A DNA stretch of 39,447 nt from an uncultured Lachnospiraceae bacterium (GTDB taxonomy: Bacteria; Bacillota; Clostridia; Lachnospirales; Lachnospiraceae), in assembly GCA_910588755.1 (NCBI GenBank), contig CAJUQZ010000021.1, forward strand, positions 1 to 39,447. Reading direction: 5' to 3'. The notes beneath the pieces were generated by a model. It ran no database searches. It saw nothing but the letters and a program-made list of their open reading frames with translations, and was not told the origin of the DNA. Both the position numbers and the translations under genes were made by a program. Shown here one piece after another: positions 16,230-24,300 of the stretch; within the stretch, counting starts at the first letter, position 1, and each line of letters starts with the position of its first letter.

Positions 16230-16395
16230 CTAGTACGCCATTCGATCAGTAATTAGTCTCGTGAACAACCTGCTTTGCACCATTGCGTCGTTAAAATTTC
16301 TAGACGATGCCATCGCATCGCCGTCAAAATATTGCCTAATACGGGCATAAATCATGCGGCTCACAAGTCTAATTTCTGACTGGATGGAGCACTAG
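16230..16395. repeat. CTAG-ended foldback element, 166 bp, complete copy
   Basis: The ends are imperfect inverted repeats of about 38 bases (CTAGTACGCCATTCGATCAG at the left; the reverse complement of the right end is CTAGTGCTCCATCCAGTCAG), followed by AATTAG and GTGA in both. The centre has a further hairpin (CGATGC-cat-CGCATCG region near 16303-16320). No coding frame is convincing. Related copies are at 1-55 and 1146-1182; the 39281-39447 element has the same length and layout but a different sequence. Confidence 0.8.
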
Positions 16396-16420
16396 GAGGC
16401 AATTTGTTTTCGATATTGAT

Positions 16421-16453
16421 AAAATGGCGGGAATGATTTATCATACACGCCCT
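16421..16453. repeat. Single-ended copy of the GCGTGT foldback repeat
   Basis: AAAATGGCGGGAATGATTTA followed by TCATACACGCCCT matches, with a few changes, the repeat arms at 22382-22413, 24118-24135 and 39151-39175. It overlaps the last codon and stop of the esterase lipoprotein gene, so the repeat supplies the C-terminal end of that frame. Confidence 0.6.
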
Positions 16454-17576
16454 AAAATGCAATCTGCGCGAAATTGTAGAAACCAAGATACCAAATACGG
16501 AAATCATGTCCGCCGGCAAGTTCCTGCCACATATAGTTTTCCCCGTCCCTGAAGCGGTCGCTTAGCTGCGGAAGCTCTTTTGCTGCCCCGGAGGCGCTTT
16601 GGTAAGCGATTGAGTCATTTGTTCCGCATATATTGTAAAAATATCGAATTTCCTCGCCGGGAAACTGTGTGTCCAAAGTTTTTGCGATATCCGCCGCCTT
16701 GTATGAGGTGGGCGCTGCGGAAAAAGCGCCAAAGGAACTAATGATGTCGAGACATTCGCACATGCCAATATTGATGGTTTGCATGCCGCCCATAGACAGG
16801 CCAGCCATTGCCCGGTGATCCCGGTCCGCTTTCATGTCATAGTCACTTTTGCCAGATTGTCCGTATGTCGCATAATGGCTCTCAATATAAGGAATCAGGT
16901 CGTTTCTTAGCTCCTTTCCAAACTCATAGAAGGAGTTGTAGTCAGAGCTTTTATCTGCAAAATCTGCACCGGAACGGCCATTGGGCGTTACCACGATAAA
17001 CGGTTCGATATCCCCGTTGTAGATCAGGTTATCCATAATGATTTTTATGCGGGAAGTGTCCCCGATCATTCCCCATTCGTTTTCATCACCGCCGATACCG
17101 TGCATCAGATAGAGGACATTGTATTTCCTGGTCTCATCATAGCCATATGGCAGATATACGTTTGCATATTTTTCAATCTCAGAGCCGTCTCCAAAATAGT
17201 CGTATGTCTGGTAAGTGATTTTTTCGACGGTTCCGCATTCGGTGAATCTTCGGGTGATATACTTTCCCGGAATCACGTCGCTAATTTCTGCCGTGGGCGC
17301 TTTTTCTTCCGGTACAAACTCCTGGGAATTGTCTGTCTCTGGTTCCACGGACGCAGTTTCCTGCGCGATCGCTTCCGCAATCATATCCTGTTGTGTCTCC
17401 TGCATGCTTTCACACTCCGTTTCGTTATTTTTTGCAGTTTCCGCTGCAGTTGTGGGTTCTGCGGCCGTTTCGCTGCCAGTCGCGGTTCCCGCCGCAGGTG
17501 CTGATGCTGTCTGACAGCCTGTCCCTGTTACTGTCAGCGCAGCAGCCAGCAAGAAAAGATATTTTTTTCCACGCAT
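16452..17576 (-). CDS. Esterase-family lipoprotein, feruloyl/acetyl-xylan esterase-like
   Basis: A 374-residue exported serine esterase. The lipoprotein signal peptide ends in VTGTGC with Cys21 as lipid site. A low-complexity Ala/Thr/Glu linker follows to about residue 100. The esterase D-type domain covers about 110-374: YLMHGIGGDENEW (oxyanion region), GLSMGGMQ with the nucleophile Ser, CGTNDS with the Asp and GGHDFRIW with the His. Relatives remove feruloyl or acetyl groups from plant xylan, fitting a gut or rumen fibre degrader. GGAGG is ten bases upstream of the ATG. The stop lies inside a dispersed repeat. Confidence 0.9.
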   Translation of the reverse strand: MRGKKYLFLLAAALTVTGTGCQTASAPAAGTATGSETAAEPTTAAETAKNNETECESMQETQQDMIAEAIAQETASVEPETDNSQEFVPEEKAPTAEISDVIPGKYITRRFTECGTVEKITYQTYDYFGDGSEIEKYANVYLPYGYDETRKYNVLYLMHGIGGDENEWGMIGDTSRIKIIMDNLIYNGDIEPFIVVTPNGRSGADFADKSSDYNSFYEFGKELRNDLIPYIESHYATYGQSGKSDYDMKADRDHRAMAGLSMGGMQTINIGMCECLDIISSFGAFSAAPTSYKAADIAKTLDTQFPGEEIRYFYNICGTNDSIAYQSASGAAKELPQLSDRFRDGENYMWQELAGGHDFRIWYLGFYNFAQIAF

Positions 17577-17720
17577 ATGATATGTACCTCCGTTTTGGGC
17601 TGTAGGGAATGCTCCCTAATTGCAACCGATATCATAAAGCCTCTTATGCACATATTGTAGCAAATCTAGTATGGGAAATCAATATTGGATACTATTTTAC
17701 CACACTCTACTGTCATTCGG

Positions 17721-17749
17721 TTGCCAGCAGAGCGCGCATACAGTACAAT
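17721..17749 (+). promoter_or_regulatory. Promoter of the XRE regulator, flanked by an inverted repeat
   Basis: TTGCCA (17721-17726) and TACAAT (17744-17749) are 17 bases apart. TGTCATT at 17711-17717 and AATGACA near 17759-17765 flank it, a plausible autoregulatory site for the encoded HTH protein. Confidence 0.65.
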
Positions 17750-17780
17750 AAGTATCAAATGACAGAGGAGGTAAAGTGAT

Positions 17781-18533
17781 ATGTTTGAGATTGATAAACA
17801 AAAGTTCGGTGCCTTTATCGCGTCGCTTCGCAGGGAGAAGGGACTTACGCAAAAGGAACTGGCGCAGCAGCTTTTTATCTCCGACAAGGCTGTGAGCAAG
17901 TGGGAGACAGGCAACAGTATTCCCGATACCATCCTGCTAGTTCCGCTCGCGGAGATTTTTGGCGTCACGGTGACAGAACTTTTGATGTGCCAACGCATGG
18001 AGCAAGAGTGTGAGATGGATTCCCAGCAAGTAGAGAATGTGGTGAAGGCGGCCATCTCCTATTCTGACCAGAAGCCTGTCAGGGCCTATCAGGTCAATAA
18101 CAAGTGGGGGAGGCGTTATGTGCTCGCATTGGCTGTCTGCTGTATAGAGCTTTTCATCAGTGTGATGCGCGGCTATGTGACGACGGGGTTGTTTGTGGTT
18201 ACAGGATTGGGTATTACATTTGGAGCTTACTACAGTTTTCTGGCGGTTGTGAAGTTGCCTGCGTACTATGATGAAAACCGGATTTGCCTATACAGTGATC
18301 TGGGCTTTGAGATGAGTTTTCCCGGTCTGGCGTTCAACAACAGGAACTGGCAGCACATTCTGGATGCCGGGCGCATCTGGGCAATCGTTTCCATGACAGT
18401 ATATCCGCTGCTGAACGCGGTTTTGCTTTTCTTCTTGCAGGAAATATGGTTTCTGGAGCTATTTTTGGTGCTCCCGGTCACACTTGGCGGCATATTTATT
18501 CCGACTTATATTGTCGGGAAAAAGTACGAGTGA
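17781..18533 (+). CDS. XRE-family regulator with C-terminal membrane domain
   Basis: A 250-residue protein. Residues 8-62 form a Cro/C1 helix-turn-helix (LRREKGLTQKELAQQLFISD, then KAVSKWETGNSIPD and LLVPLAEIFGVTVTELL). A linker to about 110 is followed by about four membrane helices. This one-component layout, a membrane-tethered XRE protein, is common in Clostridia and may sense envelope signals. GAGGAGG precedes the ATG. Its last 28 bases overlap the convergent DUF402 gene. Confidence 0.9.
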   Translation: MFEIDKQKFGAFIASLRREKGLTQKELAQQLFISDKAVSKWETGNSIPDTILLVPLAEIFGVTVTELLMCQRMEQECEMDSQQVENVVKAAISYSDQKPVRAYQVNNKWGRRYVLALAVCCIELFISVMRGYVTTGLFVVTGLGITFGAYYSFLAVVKLPAYYDENRICLYSDLGFEMSFPGLAFNNRNWQHILDAGRIWAIVSMTVYPLLNAVLLFFLQEIWFLELFLVLPVTLGGIFIPTYIVGKKYE

Positions 18534-19123
18534 TTTATAATCTTCTTCTCTACAATGTGCCTAAGTCTTGCGCACCATGCATCAGTTCTGGGAATATCGG
18601 TGCACAGGTCACGAAGAATTAGATCGCATTCAGCCAGGGCTGCATCATATTGCTCTTTTGAGAGCTCCCCTGACTGATATGCGGCGTCTAATTCATCACG
18701 GTCGTCTACCTTTATATCGCCTTCCGGGGTAAAGATTACATCGAGGTATTTATCTATGTATACAATGATTCCATTCTCGTCATACTCGATGCCGTCTGTC
18801 ACGTCCACATACCATATTGAGGGCTGAAAATCAGTATCTGCAGGCGCCGGGTAATTTTTTCTTTCTGTATCGTGGGAGCCGTCGGGGAAGTACTTGACAG
18901 TGATCACCCTGTTTGTATGGTCTGGAATCAGTTCAAGCCATGTCATGCCTGTACCGGTTACTTGTATTTTTCCGGCTTTTGGTGTTTCCCAATAATTGTT
19001 CTCACCGTCCGTCATTCTGATCAGACAGGCGATGCCGGAAAATTGTTCGTCATCAATCCGCACCTGATAATACGGATAGTGTTGAAATCCCCATAAATCC
19101 CTGTTTAGTCTCTTGTGTTTCAT
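18506..19123 (-). CDS. DUF402 domain-containing protein
   Basis: A 205-residue soluble protein. The DUF402 core is clear: WYVDVTDGIEYDENGIIVYI, then KYLDVIFTPEGDIKVDDRDE and LDAAYQSGELSKEQYDAAL. Family structures are small beta-barrels related to FAU-1 that bind RNA or hydrolyse nucleotides. The start at 19123 (MKHKRLNR) follows AAAGGAAC by about seven bases and agrees with my memory of how relatives begin; a TTG at 19183 overlapping the dehydrogenase stop is an alternative. It is co-directional with and just after the dehydrogenase gene. Confidence 0.9.
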   Translation of the reverse strand: MKHKRLNRDLWGFQHYPYYQVRIDDEQFSGIACLIRMTDGENNYWETPKAGKIQVTGTGMTWLELIPDHTNRVITVKYFPDGSHDTERKNYPAPADTDFQPSIWYVDVTDGIEYDENGIIVYIDKYLDVIFTPEGDIKVDDRDELDAAYQSGELSKEQYDAALAECDLILRDLCTDIPRTDAWCARLRHIVEKKIINHSYFFPTI

Positions 19124-19179
19124 TGGCGTTGTTCCTTTCCTGTCTGGATTGTTCCACATGTAATATGGAAGAACTGTTT

Positions 19180-20145
19180 TCAATATTCCTTGCTGAAATC
19201 AATCTGGTTTCTTTTCGGTGCATTCTGTTGATCCAGCTTTATATTTTCGCAGAATATATCTAAAATCCGCTTTCTCGTAAACATGTTTTTCCCCCAGCTT
19301 ACTCCTGAAATATGCGGCGTCAGCAGCACGTTTTCCATTGTCCTAAGAGGGTGGCTTTCGGGCAAAGGTTCGGGGTCTGTGACATCGAGGACAGCCCCTC
19401 TTAGAAACCCGTTTTGCAGAGCGTTTGTCAGGTCGTCGGTATTCACGATAAAACCGCGTCCGACATTTACAAGTATTGCGTCTGACTTTAACTTTCTGAT
19501 TCGTTCAGCATCAAACAGTCCTCTTGTCTTGGTAGTACCCGGAAGCGCGATAACGACTACATCGGCACCTGGCAGTTGCGCGTCAACATGGTCTATGGTA
19601 TATATTTCATCAAAGAACAGATGTTTTCTAGCTTGTGTGCGACAGATTCCGACAGTGTAAGCTCCAAAACACCGAAGCCTTTTTGCAGTCTCCTGTCCAA
19701 TATTGCCTGTTCCTAAGATGAGTATGCGTTTCCCTTCTAAGGTATCATCGCTCTCAATCCGGTTCCAGCCGCCGCGCTGCAGCTGCACGCGGTAGGAGAA
19801 CATATTTTTGTACAGAGTGAGAATCCCGGAAACAATATATTCGGAAATAACGGCCCCATAGGCGCCTGAAGCGCTGGTAAGTGTGATATGGTCAGGAAAA
19901 TTGGGCGCGGAGGTATATTGATTGGCGCCGGCCCAGGTCATTTGAATCCATCGGAGTTTTTTCATCAGATGAATCATATCAAGCTCGGGTTCGCCCAATA
20001 TAATCTCTATATTCGCATACTCCCCACTTTTTAGAAGCTCCTTCTCACTGTCAAAAAACAGCACGCGGTCTTCTTTTTCCACAGAGGATAAAATAAGGTT
20101 TTTCTCACCTTGAGTGCATTGTTTGGTTACAGCAATGATTCGCAT
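19180..20145 (-). CDS. D-isomer-specific 2-hydroxyacid dehydrogenase
   Basis: A 321-residue NAD(P)-dependent dehydrogenase that should interconvert a 2-oxo acid and its D-2-hydroxy acid. The Rossmann loop is GTGNIGQ (145-151). The catalytic set is Arg230 in NVGRG, Glu259 in DVTDPEPLP and His278 in TPHISG. Length is normal. AAAGGAC is five bases before the ATG. The downstream DUF402 gene is probably in the same transcript. Exact substrate (glyoxylate, hydroxypyruvate, phosphoglycerate or other) is not decidable. Confidence 0.93.
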   Translation of the reverse strand: MRIIAVTKQCTQGEKNLILSSVEKEDRVLFFDSEKELLKSGEYANIEIILGEPELDMIHLMKKLRWIQMTWAGANQYTSAPNFPDHITLTSASGAYGAVISEYIVSGILTLYKNMFSYRVQLQRGGWNRIESDDTLEGKRILILGTGNIGQETAKRLRCFGAYTVGICRTQARKHLFFDEIYTIDHVDAQLPGADVVVIALPGTTKTRGLFDAERIRKLKSDAILVNVGRGFIVNTDDLTNALQNGFLRGAVLDVTDPEPLPESHPLRTMENVLLTPHISGVSWGKNMFTRKRILDIFCENIKLDQQNAPKRNQIDFSKEY

Positions 20146-20235
20146 TTTTTGTCCTTTCTACTACACACGCTAACTCTTTCTATGTTTCTTTTATTATATA
20201 TCCGATTTCTTTCAAAATTCAACTGTCATTTTCGT

Positions 20236-20360
20236 GTTTACCTATTTTTACAGACACTTCGAAAAATACTCTGAAAATATGGACAGGATAGCCAATTTAC
20301 GTTTACCTATTTTTACAAGCACTTCGAAAAAACTCTGAAAATATGGATAGGACAGCCAAT
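20236..20360. repeat. Two tandem 65/64-bp repeats in the intergenic region
   Basis: A unit beginning GTTTACCTATTTTTACA and ending GGACAGGATAGCCAAT occurs at 20236 and again at 20301, with few differences (one deleted base, AAAAAT/AAAAAA, GGACAGGATAG/GGATAGGACAG). The unit contains CACTTCGAAAAA and TCTGAAAATATGG. It lies between the divergent dehydrogenase and the ABC exporter and could hold duplicated regulator sites. Apart from the candidate peptide at 20434-20499, the gap 20146-20577 shows nothing else. Confidence 0.85.
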
Positions 20361-20433
20361 ATTTCATCTATGCAGATTCGCATATCATGTGATACAATAA
20401 CTATGACAATGAAAAGAATGCGGGGTGAATTCA

Positions 20434-20499
20434 ATGATGAAATATATCCGAGGTATAAACTCAGTACAGTTGATGAAAGCTGTTGGCAGATTGTGCTGA
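20434..20499 (+). CDS. Candidate 21-residue peptide upstream of the ABC exporter
   Basis: An ATG-ATG start follows GGGGTGA by five bases; the peptide begins MMKYIRGINSVQ and ends MKAVGRLC before TGA. It is cationic, with a terminal cysteine. A TACAAT-like -10 is at 20393-20398, but no good -35 is seen. It could be a leader or signalling peptide for the exporter 78 bases downstream, or chance. A longer overlapping frame (to 20651) runs into the exporter gene and is less credible. Confidence 0.25.
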   Translation: MMKYIRGINSVQLMKAVGRLC

Positions 20500-20577
20500 G
20501 GTTGATAGGGAACTTGCTGACAGTCACAACTGTACTGCGAAAAATAAAAAGATTGATATTGGAAACGGAGTGCAGTT

Positions 20578-22320
20578 ATGCGTTATATAAAAGAAATATT
20601 GATAAAAAACAAAAAATGGATTGCAGTATATTTGGCGATAGGCTTGTTTAATGCTTTTATGGCCAACTATAAAACAGATTATTTTCAGAAAGTCATTGAC
20701 GGGCTGTCGGACAAGACCATAACTCTTTATGGAATCCTGTTTTACGGAATGGTTCTGGTTGTCAGCTATGGCATGAATTATCTAGACGAGTATCCGTCGT
20801 CAAAGCTCAAAAGTGAGATTTATCTGGATTTCAAATTGCTTGCCCTGGATAAGATTGGGAAGATGGATTACGCTTCGTACCAGAGGCTTGGAACGGGAAA
20901 GCTGGTGCAGCAGATCGAGAACGGCGCAAATGCCGGGAGGGGAGTTCTCCTTGATTTCTGGCTTTGTGTCATCAGGGAGCTCTTCCCGACGATCCTGTTT
21001 AGCCTGTATTTCATCTGGAGGATTGACAGGACAGTCACGTATTTTCTCATGGCGGGATATGTCGTTGTGCTGATCGTGACCAACTTACTGTTGAAGGGAT
21101 TGTACCAGATCAAGGAAAAGATACTGACCAACGAGGAGGAGCTGAATCATTTTCTCGTGCGCGGATTTATGGAAATGCTGGTTTTTCGCATGAAACACCA
21201 GTTCCCAGGAGAGATTAGGAAAGCCTCCCGCGCCAAGCGCATCATTGTGGCGTCGAAGGTAAAGATGACTATGATTCATGAAGCGTTTTTCACGATTTTT
21301 GCGCTGCTGGTCGCCTGTCTGGATATTGGAATTCTGGCATATGCGTGGAAAAACAGTCATTTGTCCGTCGGCGCGGTGGTCGCGTTAATCACGCTAATTG
21401 ACAATGCATATACGCCCATTGCGATATTAAATGTCATTTATGTCCAGTATAAGCTGGACAAGACTGCATGGCAGCGCTTTGCGGGACTGCTGGCGCTAAA
21501 GGAGGACACACAGCTGTGGAAAGGGGAGGCCTTTGACGTGCTCTCGGATGCAATCCGCGTTGAGAACGTGTCGTATGCCTATGACCAGTCGTGGCGCGGC
21601 AGCGGTGGTGTGGAGAGTGGTTCCTGCAATACAAAAGTGCTCGACCGCGTCAGCCTGACGATCAGAAAAGGTGAGAAGACTGCGTTTGTCGGGGAGTCGG
21701 GTTCTGGCAAATCGACGCTGGCAAAAATCTTGATCGGACTACTCAAGTATGAGGAGGGCGAAATCTACTTTGATGACAAAAAACTTAGAACGCTCTCGCT
21801 GGAATCGCTGTATGAAAAGGTATCTTATCTGTCGCAGGACGCGCCTGTATTTGACGGTACAGTCCGCGAAAACCTGGTATTTGACAGGGATGTTCCAGAC
21901 GCTGATATCCAGATGGGATTAGAAGGCACACTGCTTCTGTCGATGATCGGGACGCTAGACGGCGGCGTGGACGCAAGGATTGGTGAAAAGGGAGCCTGCC
22001 TGTCGGGCGGGGAGAAGCAGCGGCTGGCATTGGCAAGGTTGTGGTTTGATGACGCCAAGATCGTTGTATTGGACGAGGCGACATCGGCGCTTGACAATGT
22101 GACAGAAGGTATTGTCATGAAAAATGTGCTGGCGCAGGTGAGTGGGGCCACAGTAATCGCGATTGTTCACCGCCTGACTTACATTAGCGGATTTGATAGG
22201 ATTATTGTCTTTCGCGATGGGAAAATTGTGGGGGACGGAACATTTGAGGAGCTGATGGCAAATCACAGTTATTTTAGGGAGTTGTACGAAAGCAGCGGGG
22301 CAGAACGGTACATGTCATAG
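20578..22320 (+). CDS. ABC transporter, fused permease and ATPase (exporter type)
   Basis: A 580-residue half-transporter. About six membrane helices occupy residues 1-310. The ATPase begins near 330: Walker A GESGSGKST (372-380), Q-loop YLSQDAPVF, signature LSGGEKQ (475-481), Walker B IVVLDEATSALD and switch His in IVHRLTY. It should form a dimer and export a lipid, drug or peptide. No C39 peptidase domain is present. GGAGTG precedes the ATG. Nothing in the sequence fixes the substrate. Confidence 0.95.
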   Translation: MRYIKEILIKNKKWIAVYLAIGLFNAFMANYKTDYFQKVIDGLSDKTITLYGILFYGMVLVVSYGMNYLDEYPSSKLKSEIYLDFKLLALDKIGKMDYASYQRLGTGKLVQQIENGANAGRGVLLDFWLCVIRELFPTILFSLYFIWRIDRTVTYFLMAGYVVVLIVTNLLLKGLYQIKEKILTNEEELNHFLVRGFMEMLVFRMKHQFPGEIRKASRAKRIIVASKVKMTMIHEAFFTIFALLVACLDIGILAYAWKNSHLSVGAVVALITLIDNAYTPIAILNVIYVQYKLDKTAWQRFAGLLALKEDTQLWKGEAFDVLSDAIRVENVSYAYDQSWRGSGGVESGSCNTKVLDRVSLTIRKGEKTAFVGESGSGKSTLAKILIGLLKYEEGEIYFDDKKLRTLSLESLYEKVSYLSQDAPVFDGTVRENLVFDRDVPDADIQMGLEGTLLLSMIGTLDGGVDARIGEKGACLSGGEKQRLALARLWFDDAKIVVLDEATSALDNVTEGIVMKNVLAQVSGATVIAIVHRLTYISGFDRIIVFRDGKIVGDGTFEELMANHSYFRELYESSGAERYMS

Positions 22321-22337
22321 GACGAGTATGAAAAATT

Positions 22338-22414
22338 CTCTAGGGCGTACAGATGTCACGCCATAAAAATGTCACGCCATAAAAATGGCGGGAGTGATTT
22401 TCAGACACGCTCTG
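22338..22414. repeat. GCGTGT foldback repeat copy with internal 16-bp tandem duplication
   Basis: CTCTAGGGCGT at the left and ACACGCTCTGGA at the right are imperfect inverted ends, and the right half (AAAATGGCGGGAGTGATTTT plus CAGACACGCTCT) matches the repeat arms at 16421 and 24118. Inside, ATGTCACGCCATAAAA occurs twice in tandem (22353-22368 and 22369-22384). The element sits between the exporter stop and the next gene's ribosome binding site. Confidence 0.7.
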
Positions 22415-22437
22415 GATTGGAGGGAAAATATGAGGGA

Positions 22438-22890
22438 TTGTTTGAGCCGCACAGGGATTTGGAGGCGGAAACACAGCTAAAAACGGTAATTTTGCAAATT
22501 CAGTCACTGATGTATGAATCAGAAAATCGTGCGGCTGTTGAAAAACTGCTTGAAGATGCCGCAAAGCTCGTTAAGGCACCTGACAGGGTATTGGATTTGG
22601 CGGTGGTTGAAAATTATGAGGACTGGACTGATTTGGATGGCCTAGTGGGGGAACTGACGATGGACGTACCAGAAGTACCGGATATATCCAGGGAGGATTT
22701 GTGCGAAATCGTACAGGAGATGCGGGCGGTCATCGGGCAAAACCAGGCGCCTGACAATATCAGTCTGGAGTATTGGAGCAATTTTTACAGGGAATTTTTT
22801 GCAGTTCATTTTCCAGAGACAGGGGATGAATTGTTCGACGCGGTATTTGAGGAGCTTTCGCTGGATGAAGTGGTTGGGATTGTCTTTTGA
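22438..22890 (+). CDS. Hypothetical protein, start uncertain
   Basis: An acidic, helical, soluble protein of about 150 residues with no family I recognise; it ends LSLDEVVGIVF. The start is unclear. The only ATG in this frame upstream (22369) lies inside a dispersed repeat. The best ribosome binding site (GGAGGG, 22419-22424) is five bases from an ATG at 22430 that is out of frame and ends after 16 codons. I chose the in-frame TTG at 22438. An N-terminal frameshift or truncation by the repeat is possible. Confidence 0.55.
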   Translation: MFEPHRDLEAETQLKTVILQIQSLMYESENRAAVEKLLEDAAKLVKAPDRVLDLAVVENYEDWTDLDGLVGELTMDVPEVPDISREDLCEIVQEMRAVIGQNQAPDNISLEYWSNFYREFFAVHFPETGDELFDAVFEELSLDEVVGIVF

Positions 22891-22945
22891 ATGATTTATA
22901 GTTATTAGAATTTCATTTTGATATTTTTAAAGGAGAGCATATACA

Positions 22946-23365
22946 ATGAGAGAGATTGAACAATATGGTTTGTTAGGGGACGATGAATGTGAGCTTTTTC
23001 CCTGGCTGCCCACTCCTCGCCCGCCATTTAACATATGGGTTACGCCAGAAGAACTCGCCCCATTCTTTCTTGTGCAGCATCACCCTTTTTCCATATCCCT
23101 TTTGTTACGGACCGGCGATCGTTTTCAGGCAGATATATGGAAGCAATTGGGATTGGAAGGAAGCAGCAAAGACTGGGAAACGCTTACAAAGGGGATTATA
23201 AAAGAGTGGGAGGAAGATAACAGCGGGACGGATATGTTTCACTTTGATTGGGATGAAGAAATATTTTGTGTCTTTTCTCAGTATATTGATGATTTAATGA
23301 TGCTTGCAAGGAGGGTGAGGGCGGTCTGTAATGATAAAAACTCAATGTGCAGGTATCTTGGCTGA
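22946..23365 (+). CDS. Small protein, possibly Imm51-like immunity protein
   Basis: A 139-residue acidic soluble protein. The C-terminal part (FHFDWDEEIFCVFSQY followed by DDLMMLARRVR) resembles the end of Imm51-type immunity proteins, which neutralise polymorphic toxins; this is a pattern judgement, not a firm match. AAAGGAG is well placed before the ATG. No toxin gene is next to it. It follows another small acidic protein and is closed by a strong terminator. Confidence 0.7.
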   Translation: MREIEQYGLLGDDECELFPWLPTPRPPFNIWVTPEELAPFFLVQHHPFSISLLLRTGDRFQADIWKQLGLEGSSKDWETLTKGIIKEWEEDNSGTDMFHFDWDEEIFCVFSQYIDDLMMLARRVRAVCNDKNSMCRYLG

Positions 23366-23408
23366 ACTGTGAATTAAGGAGACCAGATATGCAAGGTTAA
23401 GTCGTTTT

Positions 23409-23443
23409 AACCACCAGAGGGGGATACCTTCTGGTGGTTTTTT
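23409..23443 (+). terminator. Intrinsic terminator after the Imm51-like gene
   Basis: AACCACCAGA (23409-23418) pairs with TCTGGTGGTT (23430-23439), followed by T's. It touches the stop codon of the convergent Uma2 gene. Confidence 0.9.
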
Positions 23444-24005
23444 AGATGTTGAGCAGTTTGGAAATATCAGAAAAATTAATATATAAATCTTCGCATATAT
23501 TGACCTTCAGGACGGCATCAAATGTGTAGGGGACATTTAGAAGATCACGCTCAAAATAGTTTACTGTGACACTTTTTCGCTGCGGGTCTATAATCCAGTA
23601 TTCACGAACCCCGTATTTTTTGTAATAGTAAAGTTTCCGGATATAATCATCGGATGGATTGCCAGGTGATACAATTTCAATGATAAAATCAGGAGCACCG
23701 TTGCACCGTTTTTTGTCCAGCTTGCTTATATCACATATAATCATTAGGTCAGGCTGGACGATGGTGAGAGGTGTATCACTTAACTTCACATCAAAGGGCG
23801 CATGGAATACGCGGCAGGGACTATTTTTGCTTTTGAGATATGTGTTTAGTATGGTTGAAAGCTCCATAGAGAGAATCTGGTGATTCTGTGATGGACTTGC
23901 CATATAGGAAATCTGTCCGTCAAAGATTTCAGCCCTGACATTTTCGGGGAGTGCCTCGTACTGATTCAGGGTAATTATTTCGGGTTGGGGTTGTATTGCC
24001 GGCAT
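23442..24005 (-). CDS. Uma2 family (DUF820) PD-(D/E)XK nuclease-like protein
   Basis: A 187-residue protein with the Uma2 pattern: LPENVRAEIFDGQISYMASPSQ, then QPDLMIICDISKLD and GAPDFIIEIVSPGNPSDD followed by KLYYYKKYGVREYWIIDP. The PD, EIVS and K positions form the restriction-endonuclease-like core. Despite the nuclease fold, the role of these widespread stand-alone proteins is not established. AAAGGAT precedes the ATG. Transcription probably starts from the duplicated promoter at 24061-24108. Confidence 0.93.
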   Translation of the reverse strand: MPAIQPQPEIITLNQYEALPENVRAEIFDGQISYMASPSQNHQILSMELSTILNTYLKSKNSPCRVFHAPFDVKLSDTPLTIVQPDLMIICDISKLDKKRCNGAPDFIIEIVSPGNPSDDYIRKLYYYKKYGVREYWIIDPQRKSVTVNYFERDLLNVPYTFDAVLKVNICEDLYINFSDISKLLNI

Positions 24006-24060
24006 AGGTGTATATCCTTTCCTGGTGGGTGAATGAATCAGGTTTTTCTACAGTTTCTTA

Positions 24061-24108
24061 TTAGTATAACATATTCCTTAGTATAACATATTCCGGACGA
24101 GTCCACAA
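24061..24108 (-). promoter_or_regulatory. Uma2 promoter with a tandemly duplicated -10 region
   Basis: On the minus strand TTGTGG (24103-24108) and TATACT (24080-24085) are 17 bases apart. The 17-base unit TTAGTATAACATATTCC occurs twice in perfect tandem (24061-24077 and 24078-24094, plus strand), so a second TATACT lies exactly 17 bases further downstream. Confidence 0.7.
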
Positions 24109-24117
24109 CCGTATTCT

Positions 24118-24300
24118 AGAGCGTGTTTGAAAATTCATTCCTACCATCTGCATAACGACGCCATAGCGTCGTATTCACCACTTTGCGTGATATTTGCGCC
24201 AAATTCAGGTTACATAGCCCGCTATGCGCCCTTCATTTGGCACAAATCTCCCACAAATTGTGACGCACATCTGGCAGAAAGCAATTTTCAAACACGCTCT
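24118..24300. mobile_element. MITE-like foldback element, 183 bp, perfect 18-bp ends
   Basis: AGAGCGTGTTTGAAAATT (24118-24135) is perfectly repeated inverted at 24283-24300. Inside are ACGACGCCATAGCGTCGT (a hairpin) and a larger foldback with ATTTGCGCCAAAT against ATTTGGCACAAAT. No believable coding frame exists. Arms of the same family occur at 16421, 22338 and 39144. It fills the gap between Uma2 and the GNAT gene. Confidence 0.8.

Noticed and set aside
20236..20360. CRISPR array
   Set aside because: Only two adjacent 65-bp units without spacers, and no cas genes in the window.
20343..20651. 102-codon frame upstream of and into the ABC exporter
   Set aside because: Overlaps the exporter start by 74 bases, has no good start signal, and does not resemble a known protein.
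20434..22320. Lantibiotic or bacteriocin cluster around the ABC exporter
   Set aside because: No modification enzyme, no C39 domain on the exporter and no convincing double-glycine precursor; the C39-like protein at 8396 is 12 kb away.
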